From: Puniceicoccaceae bacterium
GTDB lineage: Bacteria; Verrucomicrobiota; Verrucomicrobiia; Opitutales; JAFGAQ01
Direction: 5' to 3'
Assembly (NCBI GenBank): GCA_040224245.1
Contig: JBEGIR010000006.1
Coordinates: 1 to 56,000 of the forward strand
DNA: 56,000 nt
A program made the translations under genes and the position numbers. Every line of letters starts with the position of its first letter. Positions within the stretch are counted from its first letter, which is position 1. A model generated the notes under the pieces. That model did no database searches, was not told the origin of the DNA, and saw only the letters and a program-made list of their open reading frames with translations. Below, in pieces: positions 1 to 10,200 of the stretch.

Positions 1-421
1 ATGCGTCCCCGACGCATTGGTACGACATTTGCCAATGATTCCGGATTTTCCCTCTGAGTCCTCCATACCCGCGTTCCTTCTTCCGTAGCCGCGTTCCTTC
101 TTCCCTCCGTAGTCCCGATGCGTCGGGAGAGAATTCGGACCTCGTGCACGTTCGCAGCACCTTGCCACTCCAACGCTTCCGAATTCTTCCGAATTCGCCT
201 ACGGCCAATGCTTTCGAATGCGTCCCCGACGCATTGGTACGACATTTGCCAATGATTCCGGATTTTCCCTCTGAGTCCTCCATACCCGCGTTCCTTCTTC
301 CGTAGTCGCGTTCCTTCTTCCCTCCGTAATCCCGATGCGTCGGGATAGAATTCGGACCTCGTGCACGTTCGCAGCACCCTGCCACTCCAACGCTTCCGAA
401 TTCTTCCGAATTCGGCTACAG
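1..421. repeat. Tandem 217-bp non-coding repeat, two copies
   Basis: Unit 1 begins at 1 and unit 2 at 218; positions 1-204 and 218-421 differ at only about six bases by eye. Each unit contains two perfect hairpins. One is AATGCGTC/GACGCATT with a CCC loop (217-235 at the start of unit 2). The other is TCCCGA-TGCG-TCGGGA (113-128 in unit 1). Each unit also has a direct repeat of CGCGTTCCTTCTTCC and ends in CCGAATTCTTCCGAATTCGG. A decayed third unit start can be traced at about 448-473. Nothing up to 510 looks coding; the open frames there are repeat translations. The tail motif recurs at 6472-6573. Confidence 0.85.
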
Positions 422-510
422 CTGGTGATACTTGCTGATACTTCCGGATGCTCTCTCGGCGCATCAGCACGACGGACAAGAAGCATTCAGGATGCAGACG
501 AAGGGAAATC

Positions 511-990
511 CTAATCAATCCTGCCCTCGTCATAGTCGATCAGATCCGCAAAACTGAGCAGATCCTCCCGGTCGGCGACGCCCATCTCGGCCTTGACTTC
601 ATTCACCTTCTCCCGCCCCATTTCGCTCATGCCCATCTGCACCATCTTGCGATTCCACACATGTACACGCAGGTCATCGGGCAAGCACTTCGCCAACTCA
701 CGGTCCAGCTCTTCGGCATCCGTGCAGCTGCGAACGAGTTCGATCACCTGATCCGGTTCCACGCCGAGATGCAGGCACAGGAAGCGGTCAAAGCCCTTGG
801 TGAAATTGCGCTGATAGCTCTTTGGCAGTTCGCCATTGAGATGTTTGCGAATTTTGGCGAGAAAGCGCGGCAGATGCAGCAGCCCGTTCGCATGCGGTTG
901 ATAGGGGGACGGTAGGTCCTTCAGAATGCCACCCGTTGGCCCCTGATCCGTTCCGGCAAATTGATCGCGATAGTCCATGGCAGCATTCAT
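511..990 (-). CDS. DUF5069 domain protein
   Basis: A 159-residue soluble protein of unknown function. After a short leader, the sequence from about residue 20 to the end matches my memory of the DUF5069 family. It has an opening D-L-P-S-P-like motif, a run of basic helix (LPRFLAKIRKHLNGELP), a central F-D-R-F-L-C-L-H-L-G segment and an ending rich in acidic residues. No signal peptide or membrane segment is seen. The frame stays open upstream to 1161, but that part overlaps the recF 3' end, so I place the start at the ATG at 990; an ATG at 978 is equally possible and neither has a clear ribosome site. It is the last gene of the LysM-nifS-recF run. Family assignment is fairly firm, function unknown. 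Confidence 0.7.
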   Translation of the reverse strand: MNAAMDYRDQFAGTDQGPTGGILKDLPSPYQPHANGLLHLPRFLAKIRKHLNGELPKSYQRNFTKGFDRFLCLHLGVEPDQVIELVRSCTDAEELDRELAKCLPDDLRVHVWNRKMVQMGMSEMGREKVNEVKAEMGVADREDLLSFADLIDYDEGRID

Positions 991-1058
991 GCACGCATGC
1001 AGGCGAAATTGCAATGCACGGTTGCAGCGCACCGGAGGCAAGGGGTGGTTCCGAAAAA

Positions 1059-2141
1059 TCAGTCGCGCAATGCAAAGGTACCCGCCTCCACGTGCATGAC
1101 CTGCCAATCGAGGTCCGACGGGTGTCGGGGCAGGCTCGTGCCACTGGCAAATACCTGACAACCCCGCGCAAAAATACTCCAGAACCGTTCTTTACGCGCA
1201 TCATCGAGTTCACCCAGAATGTCATCGAGCAGGATCACTGGCTTGCGCGCCAGCACCGTCTCAATGATTTCGATCTGAGCCAACTTGAGTGCCAGCGCAA
1301 CACTGCGCTGTTGCCCATCGGATCCATGAGTTTTCGCGCCAAATTCCTGCACCTCAAAAGAGTAATCATCACGATGCGGTCCGATCTGCGTCGACCCGGT
1401 CACTCGATCCCGCTCAAAGCCACTTGCCAGACGCTCGAGATACCGTTCTTCCGAATCGAGTTCCAACGAGGGTCGATAGCTCACTTCACCAGCCTCACTG
1501 TCCGCAAGTGTGGCATAGTTTCGCTCGAAGCACGGGGCAAAGCGCTGCATCCACTCGCGACGACGGGTCATGAGGAAAAAACCCCATTTGGCGAGTATGC
1601 GATCAAAGGCGACGACAACCGTTCGATCCATTCCAGACTTCAGCGAATGGTTGCGCTCCTTTAATGTGCGATGATAGGCCTGCAGTCCGCGGAGGTATTC
1701 CCTGTCGAGCACCGAAAAAAGGAGATCGAAGAACCGGCGACGGGCCTGTGGACTGAGTTTGATCAGTTGGGTGTCATCTGAAGCAAACACCACGCTCGGA
1801 AATTGTCCGACAAAATCGGCCATGCGCTCAACCGGAGTTTCATCAAGGCGCACGTTGCGCGTTCGGGAACTGAGCTGCAATTCGACCTGCACCGGAACCG
1901 AATCCCGCTCGGAATGAACTTCGTAAATCACACGCGCCTGGCGTTTCCGATTCATGATGAGTGGTCCAAGTTCATGAGTGCGAAAAGAACGCACAGCCGT
2001 GAGCAGGGAGAGTGCCTCAAGCAGGTTGGACTTACCCTGCCCATTGGACCCGAGCAGAAAGGTCGGACGGTTCACGTCAAATTCCAGACGGGCCAGTGCA
2101 ATATTGCGGTAGTGTTCGAGACTGATGTGGGAAATGTTCAT
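1059..2141 (-). CDS. recF: DNA replication and repair protein RecF
   Basis: A 360-residue SMC-like ATPase that binds single/double-strand junctions and, with RecO and RecR, loads RecA at gaps. Walker A is GSNGQGKS at residues 31-38. The ABC-type signature region (SDGQQRSVALALKLAQ) and Walker B with D-loop (PVILLDDILGELD) lie near the C-terminus in the usual order. The N-terminal L-E-H-Y-R-N motif and the length fit RecF. The start lies 10 bp after the cysteine desulfurase stop, so both are probably on one transcript. The familiar dnaA-dnaN-recF-gyrB order is absent. recR is also in this window at 23305-23901. Confidence 0.95.
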   Translation of the reverse strand: MNISHISLEHYRNIALARLEFDVNRPTFLLGSNGQGKSNLLEALSLLTAVRSFRTHELGPLIMNRKRQARVIYEVHSERDSVPVQVELQLSSRTRNVRLDETPVERMADFVGQFPSVVFASDDTQLIKLSPQARRRFFDLLFSVLDREYLRGLQAYHRTLKERNHSLKSGMDRTVVVAFDRILAKWGFFLMTRRREWMQRFAPCFERNYATLADSEAGEVSYRPSLELDSEERYLERLASGFERDRVTGSTQIGPHRDDYSFEVQEFGAKTHGSDGQQRSVALALKLAQIEIIETVLARKPVILLDDILGELDDARKERFWSIFARGCQVFASGTSLPRHPSDLDWQVMHVEAGTFALRD

Positions 2142-2151
2142 GGCTCACCCA

Positions 2152-3327
2152 TCACAGATCATCGATCGAGATCACGCGGCTTCCGCCCTGCCTCCGATGC
2201 TCATCGCCCTCTCTCCAAAGTTGTGTCAGGGCACGCAACAGCTCCTGCCAGTCCTGCTCTGTGGTCTGCCAGCCAGCGCTGAACCGCAGGTGTCTCCTGG
2301 CCTCTGCTTCGTCCACCCCCATGGCGAGCAGCACACGGGATACGCTGGCATTGCCTGTGGAACAGGCCGAACCCGCCGCAGCCGCAACGCCCAAACGGTC
2401 GAGTCCTTCGATCCAGCGAGTCGCATCATCCTGCGGAAGAATAACACTCACGGTGTTCCAGAGCGACGATTCCACCGGAATCAGAAAGCGAACCCCCGGG
2501 ATCGCCTTGGCCAGAGCATCCTGAAACTGCTGCCGCCAAAGGATTCGCTGCCGGATGGCAGAGACATCACTGGCCCACTCCGTGTGCACTTCCAGCGCAG
2601 CCTGCATGGCGAGAATGCCCGGCACATCCTCGGTTCCCGCACGGATGCCCGCTTCCTGTCCTCCGCCCAGTTGTCCGCAGATTCGACCGAAGCGACCGGA
2701 TTGCTTGAGAAATCCGACTCCTTTGGGACCACCGAATTTGTGTGCACTTCCGCAAAAGGCATGCACATCGCTCCAGCCCGACAGTGGCAATTTACCAAGG
2801 AATTGAGTCGCATCACAGAAGTAAGCAAGCCCACGTTCCCTGCACCAGGTCGCTGCCCGGTGCCAATCAAAAACTTCCCCTGTCACATTATTGGCCGCCA
2901 TCATCACCACTCCTGCAATGTGGGCATGAGTCGCAGTGAGCGCTTCGAGCTGCTCGATGAGGTCGGTACGCGAGGAAGGGCGAAACCAGCGAATGCGCTC
3001 AGGTACAAGGGTGGTAGCAGGTTCGACCACGCAGGAATGTTCCAGTTCCGAAACCAGCAGGCACTGCTCCGGAGCGAGCTGTTCCAAGGTGGAGCGTAGC
3101 CATAGGTTGCAGGCCTCGGTCGCACCCGAGCAAAAGACCAGGCTGTCCGGTTTCACTGCCAGGCACTCCGCCATGCGTTCACGGGCACGGCTCAGGACGG
3201 CACGAACCTGCGCAGCCATGCGATAGCTGGCAGATGCATTTGCCCAGTGCATGCGGCTGGCGTCGAGCCAGGCATCTCTTGCAGCCTCACAGAGCGGGGT
3301 GGTCGCATTGTGGTCGAAATAGCGCAT
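2152..3327 (-). CDS. Cysteine desulfurase (NifS/IscS family)
   Basis: A 391-residue PLP enzyme that converts L-cysteine to alanine and passes sulfur to a protein persulfide for Fe-S cluster or thio-cofactor synthesis. The N-terminus YFDHNATTP is typical. His97 sits in SELEHSCV, and the PLP lysine is probably Lys197 in SAHKFGGPKG. The GGGQEAGIRAGTEDV block and the catalytic Cys322 in AAAGSACSTGNAS are intact. Its ATG overlaps the TGA of the upstream LysM gene (TGATG at 3329-3325), which suggests translational coupling. No iscU, sufBCD or thiI gene is nearby, so I cannot say which sulfur pathway it serves and leave the symbol empty. Confidence 0.92.
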   Translation of the reverse strand: MRYFDHNATTPLCEAARDAWLDASRMHWANASASYRMAAQVRAVLSRARERMAECLAVKPDSLVFCSGATEACNLWLRSTLEQLAPEQCLLVSELEHSCVVEPATTLVPERIRWFRPSSRTDLIEQLEALTATHAHIAGVVMMAANNVTGEVFDWHRAATWCRERGLAYFCDATQFLGKLPLSGWSDVHAFCGSAHKFGGPKGVGFLKQSGRFGRICGQLGGGQEAGIRAGTEDVPGILAMQAALEVHTEWASDVSAIRQRILWRQQFQDALAKAIPGVRFLIPVESSLWNTVSVILPQDDATRWIEGLDRLGVAAAAGSACSTGNASVSRVLLAMGVDEAEARRHLRFSAGWQTTEQDWQELLRALTQLWREGDEHRRQGGSRVISIDDL

Positions 3328-4181
3328 CAGCGATCAGGAAGTCGAAGCACTTGCCCAGGGCGAAGGTCATTGACACTGTGGAGCACGCTGCGATTGGCCT
3401 GAAAGATCGCCTGAATGTAGTCCGAGCTGCCATAAAACCGCAGGCTGATCGCATAGAGGGAATCCCCCGGACGCACCTCATAGCTCTCCGGAATGCCGTC
3501 TCGTGCATCCGTCTGTGGCAGCTGCTGCTGCGCAGCCTGTCGCGTCTGGGAATCCACGACCAGTTCCCGGGTTTCGACAGCGTCGGCTGCGTCCGCAGTC
3601 GTGCTGGGTTCGGACTGCGCAGCCGGGGTTGCCGGACTGCTGAGAATCTCGCGCATGGTATCCTGGGTTCCGCTCAAGCGCTCACGCAGGCTGGTATTGG
3701 TGCGCTGCAGCTCAAGCATTTCCGCATTCAGCGTTTCCACCTGGCGCTTGAGCGCGGCAATGGTTTCGAGTAATTCCATGCGGCTGACAGCATCCTTGAA
3801 AGGATTTCCGGGCAGTGAAGTGGCAAATTGTTTTTTGGCGCTCACGATCAGCTCCTGTACCAAGGGGGCCTCGCGGCTGTCCGGATTCAATTCCAGATAC
3901 CGGTGGAAATGATAGATGGCGAGCACGGGTTCATCCTCATAGCGCAGGTAGATCACTCCGGTTTCCAAATGGGACTCAGGCGCATACGGGTATTTGTCAA
4001 TCACGCGATGAAACAGTTCCAATGCGGCCTCCACATCGCCTTCACGCATCTTCTGCTTCGCCGCCTGGTACTCGGCACTGTCCACTTCAATGAAGGAGTC
4101 CGGTCCGGTCGGAGTGCAGGAGACCCAGAGGAAGCACAGGGATGGGTAAAGCAGACATAAAACTGCGATTCGCTTGAGCAT
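3327..4181 (-). CDS. Envelope lipoprotein-like protein with TPR, coiled coil and LysM domain
   Basis: A 284-residue exported protein. Residues 1-22 form a signal peptide ending in the imperfect lipobox FLWVSC, with Cys22 the likely lipidated residue. About 40-110 resemble two tetratricopeptide repeats (AALELFHRVIDKYPYAPESH, LAIYHFHRYLELNPDS). About 130-165 are coiled coil, followed by an Ala/Ser/Thr-rich linker. The last 50 residues are a LysM peptidoglycan-binding domain (SYEVRPGDSLYAISLRFYG to LRPGQVLRLP). It probably tethers to the wall. I chose the ATG at 4181 because it opens directly into the signal peptide. However, the in-frame ATG at 4235 has the better ribosome site (GAGGGAG, 8 nt spacing) and would add 18 residues. 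First gene of a four-gene minus-strand run. Confidence 0.75.
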   Translation of the reverse strand: MLKRIAVLCLLYPSLCFLWVSCTPTGPDSFIEVDSAEYQAAKQKMREGDVEAALELFHRVIDKYPYAPESHLETGVIYLRYEDEPVLAIYHFHRYLELNPDSREAPLVQELIVSAKKQFATSLPGNPFKDAVSRMELLETIAALKRQVETLNAEMLELQRTNTSLRERLSGTQDTMREILSSPATPAAQSEPSTTADAADAVETRELVVDSQTRQAAQQQLPQTDARDGIPESYEVRPGDSLYAISLRFYGSSDYIQAIFQANRSVLHSVNDLRPGQVLRLPDR

Positions 4182-4343
4182 TATCAGCGATTCAAGCACT
4201 TCCCCGTCGAGGGTCAACGGATAAGCTTTGCTCATACAACACACTCCCTCACTTAACGAATCAACTAATCCCCCGGCCCGAGGGCATAAGCATTTGATTT
4301 TCGGGCGCATCCGCATGCACTCAACAGTGCACTTGGTTCCGTT

Positions 4344-4382
4344 CCGAAGGGGTGCCATCACAACAGTAGTCGTCCCTTCGGG
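4344..4382. promoter_or_regulatory. Inverted repeat in acs leader
   Basis: CCGAAGGG (4344-4351) and CCCTTCGG (4374-4381) can pair around a 22-nt loop, about 45 nt before the acs start. The element lies in the divergent gap between the LysM gene and acs. It could be an RNA hairpin or an operator; no known regulator motif was recognised. Confidence 0.35.
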
Positions 4383-4427
4383 GTGGTTCCGAAGTCTCTT
4401 TATTTCTGAAAAACCCACCCCATCCCC

Positions 4428-6392
<1,965 letters not shown>

Positions 6393-6402
6393 TCCGGGGA
6401 AA

Positions 6403-6424
6403 CGTCCCACCTGATTCTGGGACG
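6403..6424 (+). terminator. Candidate terminator of acs
   Basis: CGTCCCA (6403-6409) pairs perfectly with TGGGACG (6418-6424) around an 8-nt loop, 11 bp after the acs stop. There is no clear T-tract, so this may only be a stabilising hairpin. Confidence 0.35.
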
Positions 6425-6471
6425 ACTCCACGCAACACGTTGCCCTGTTCGGGAGAACATGGACATCCTGC

Positions 6472-6573
6472 GTGTTCAAGCACACTTGCCACACAAACGC
6501 ATCCGAATTCTTCCGAATTCGGCTACAGGAAGGCAAACGCGTCCGAATACTCCCGAATTCGGCGACAGGAAGG
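6472..6573. repeat. Dispersed GAATTC-rich repeat, relative of the 1-421 repeat
   Basis: Two 40-bp units lie side by side (6495-6534 and 6535-6573), each with the pattern AAACGC-TCCGAAT-CCGAATTCGG-ACAGGAAGG. The 50 bases ending at about 6526 align with the tail of the units at window start (CTTGCCAC.CAAACGC then CCGAATTCTTCCGAATTCGG). It lies between the convergent ends of acs and mreD. Confidence 0.75.
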
Positions 6574-6593
6574 AGTTCGACGCACCGGGACGC

Positions 6594-7124
6594 TCAGGAT
6601 ACCGTGCCCGAAAGGTCTTCACCCGTGCGGTACCCCTCCATTCGGAACCACAGCAGCGACAACAGCGGCAGCAATAACAGCAGCAGGAACTGTCCGCAGA
6701 CGCCCTCGATCAGCACGCGATTCCAAAATCCTTCAGAGGCAGGGATGCGTTCAAAATACCAGAGCAGCAGGGACGGAAATAGGACCAACATCCAGTGAGT
6801 CAGTGAAGCCAAAACATAAGGAACGCGATTCCCGGAGTCCGGTGATCGGCTGCGCCAATACAACAACAGGGCAAACATCCCCAGCATGACTGGCAGCATA
6901 ATGCCACGCAGCGGTACGTATTGGGATTCGAAAAAAAGTCCTGACAGCAACGTGATCAGCAATCCCGCTCTTCGGGAATGCTGCATGGCCGGAAAAAACA
7001 CAAAAACCCACCAGACGGGCACATAGAGCGCCACATAACTGGCAAAAGCATTGATCTGTGAGGCAGTGAACCAGATCAGCCCATAAATGACCGCGTAGGT
7101 CAGGCCATGTCGAAGCTTCCCCAT
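6594..7124 (-). CDS. mreD: MreD-like membrane protein
   Basis: A 176-residue integral membrane protein with about five hydrophobic segments and an overall layout like MreD (small, short basic N-terminus, long hydrophobic C-terminal helix pair LLLLLLPLLSLLWF). MreD is part of the MreBCD elongation complex that guides lateral wall synthesis. MreD sequences diverge strongly, so the call rests mainly on size, topology and position as the last gene of the mreB-mreC run. It is separated from mreC by a 4.3-kb gene, which is not usual. The ATG at 7124 follows the giant gene's stop by 87 bp. Confidence 0.65.
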   Translation of the reverse strand: MGKLRHGLTYAVIYGLIWFTASQINAFASYVALYVPVWWVFVFFPAMQHSRRAGLLITLLSGLFFESQYVPLRGIMLPVMLGMFALLLYWRSRSPDSGNRVPYVLASLTHWMLVLFPSLLLWYFERIPASEGFWNRVLIEGVCGQFLLLLLLPLLSLLWFRMEGYRTGEDLSGTVS

Positions 7125-7211
7125 GAATCAATGCCTGTCTATGGATGCGCAAGAGGGCAAGTCCACACCGTGTATTGACTGCACCATGCCCGCAAAGCTG
7201 CCAAACCTGTT

Positions 7212-10200
7212 TCAGCCGCTGCCATTTTGGCTCCGTGCATTCAACATCGATTCGATGCGCGCGTCCAGAGACGCAAAATACGCATCAATGCGATCATTGA
7301 CCTTCGCCTCCATGACACGCTGCACCACATCCTCTGCGATCTGATTTGCAACTTCACGGGAAACCTCGCGCGCGGTGGGCGCAGCAATCTGCTGGGAATA
7401 CTCGCGAGCCGCTTGCCGGGCGGTGGTCTCGCTGATTTCCTTTGCCGACTGACGGGCCACGCTGGCCGCAATGCGCTCCGCATGCTCGGCAGCGACACGC
7501 CGGGTCTCCTCCCCTGCAATATCGCGAACCATATCCGGCAACACACGACTGGTCATTTGACTGATCACCGGAACCGCATTCTCGCGAATGGTCTCACGAA
7601 TGAGATCTGAAGACTCACCTTCAATCACGGCCAACGCGCGCTCACGGATCAGATCCGACAACACATCCTTGGTCAACTGCTCAGCAATTCCGTCTGCGCG
7701 CTCGCGTGCAGCCTCGCTGGACACCTCACGGGCAACAGTCTGTGCAACACGTTCGACAATACCAGGAGCAACTTGCTCTGCAATCTCGCGGGCAACGCGC
7801 TCCGCAGTCGCCGTACTGACCGACTGGGCTGCACTCTCAGCAATCTGGCTGGCGATCGAGTTGGCGATCTGCTCAGAAGTGCTGCGAGCCACGTCCCCTG
7901 CAATTTTTTCAGCCACGGACTGCGCCACGCGCATGGCCTGATCTGCAGCGATGTCAGCGGTCACGTCTTCCGCAACACGCTGGGCGACATCTTCGGCCTT
8001 TGCCCGGCTCAATTCAGTTGTTACCTCGCGGGCGGTCTCTGCGACGATGCGCTCAGTCTGCTCCCGTGCAATTTCTCCGGCGACCTCGCGCGCAACAGAT
8101 TCCGCCACCTCGCGGGAGCGGTCGCTGATCACGTTTCGACCCTCGCGCTCGACAAGCTTTCGAATCTGGGGTTCGGATACTTCACGCAGCAGCTCCGCAA
8201 AGCGATGATCGAGCAACAACTGCACCTGCTCGCGCGTATATTGCTCCGCCACCTGCCTGACCATGCCGGGGGCTTGGGAGTGTGCAATCTCTCGGGCGGT
8301 ATCCTCAGCAAATTCAGCGCAGACTGCAGGCGCAACCGAAGCTGCGGATTCGCGAGCGACCTGCTCGGCAACTTCCCTGGCGATGCGCTCACCTGTGGTT
8401 TGCGCTGTTTCCTTGGCAATTTGAGTCGCGATCGGTTCCGCAACCGATTGAACCACCTGTTCGGCATGCTGAGAAGCGATAAACGGTACACTTTCCCGTA
8501 CCAGGGTCTCTGTAAGTTCACGAGCCACCTGTTCACTCACGGCACGCGCAATGGGATCGCTCACCTCCGTGGCAATTTGCCGCGCGGTTTCCTGCGCCTG
8601 GCGTTCACCCAGTTCGCGGGCCAGTTCCGCAACCAAATCCGCGCCCATTCCACTTGCGATGGATTCGAGGACCGGACGCGCAACGGCATCGGCATTTTGT
8701 CGCACAAACGCCTCCGCATGTTCTCTCAGATGACGCTCCAGCGCCTCTGGGGCAAACGATTGCACCGACTGTGTCGTCAACTCCCGCAAGAGCGGTTCGG
8801 CCAATTGTTCGATGATTGGGCGGGCAACCGCCTCGACCTCGGCCTGAGTTTTCTCCCGTGCCACCTCAGGCACGAGCGAAGCAACAGTTTGACGGACCTC
8901 GGACTGCACCACACCGGGAACTGTTTCACGCGCCATTGTTCCGGCAACCTCACGAGCAACAGAGTCGCTCACCTCCCGTGCGATTGGGGCTGCAATCTCA
9001 GAAGCCAACTGCCTTGCGACATCGCTGGCAACAGAATTGGCCTGCTGCTCGGCAACATGCTGTGCGGTCTGGCGTGCCTGTTCGACCGCAGTTTCCTGCG
9101 CCACATCGTTCGCCCGCTGCTCGGCAACACGCTCGGCAACCGTTCGCGCCACCCCGGCTGCAATATCCGAGGCAATGCGTTCGCTGACCTCCGCAGCAAT
9201 GGCATTGGCAGTTTCCACTGCAGCCTCGTGCGCCACACGATTGGCAACCTCGTCCGCCACGGAGCGAATCACCTGAAGGGATTCGGACTCTGCAACCTCG
9301 CGGGCTACCTGCTCAACCGCCTCACGAGCAAGCTCTGGTGTCAGCTCACGGGCGAGTTCGCCCGCGCTGTTTCGTGCGGCCTCAGACACCACCTCTTCTG
9401 CAATCGGTTTTGCAATGATACGGGTGATCTCCGTCGCTACCTCCCGCGTGACCTGTGCGGCACTGCGCTCGGCAACCTCACGCGCAACTTCACGGGCGAT
9501 GCTGCCCGCTTGCTCGCGTGCATGCTGCTCGGCAAATTCTTTGGCGTGCTGCACTGCCATCTCCCGCGCAATCGGGACCGCAGTACTTTCCGCAACCTCT
9601 TCGGCCTTGCGATAGGCGATGCGCTCCGCCACATCCCGCGCTGTCTCCTTTGAAACAATTTCCGCAACGGTTTCTGCTACACGGATGGCAGCAGGCCCGG
9701 CCTTGAGATAAGCCTCCTTCTGTCCGGTCTCCCGCGCGATTGCTTCGATGGTTGTGGTTGCAGTGTCACTTGCGATGGTACGCGCGGTTTCATCTGCGAC
9801 CTCCCGCGCAATGCGGCTGGCGACCTCACCCACCACCTGTATGGCGTGCTTGCGCGATACTTCCTCAGAAACTTCAATGGCGTTTTTGATCGCCGTGCTG
9901 CGCGCCACCTGTGTCGCGACTTCCTGGCTGACGACCTTGGCGGTCTTGGCCGCTTCAATCTCCGCCTTTTCGGTCGCAACCTGATGTGAAACCTCCCGCG
10001 CGACCTTGTCTGCAACATCGCTGGCAATTTGGGAAGCCAACTCACGCAGACGGGATTCTGCCACCTCACGGGCCGTGCGTTCTGCCCAGCGCTCAGCAGC
10101 CCCCATTGCCACCTCGCGGGCGGTTTCCTCAGCTGCTTTCTTGGCAGAAATGCGGGCGATTTCGTTGGCAACAGACTCCGCCGCCAGTGAGGCCACCGGG

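Noticed and set aside
1-434. Repeat array considered as CRISPR
   Set aside because: Units are 217 bp, adjacent and without spacers; no cas gene is present.
199-915. Open frames of 95 and 155 residues across the repeat and DUF5069 region
   Set aside because: The first is a translation of the 217-bp repeats (CSRIRKNSEALEWQ-type peptide) and recurs as part of another spurious frame near 6500. The second is antisense to the DUF5069 gene.
7773-9653. 626-residue open frame on the plus strand inside the giant gene
   Set aside because: It is antisense to the tetrad region; the 12-bp periodic, GC-rich coding sequence rarely makes stops on the other strand. No protein family is visible in it.
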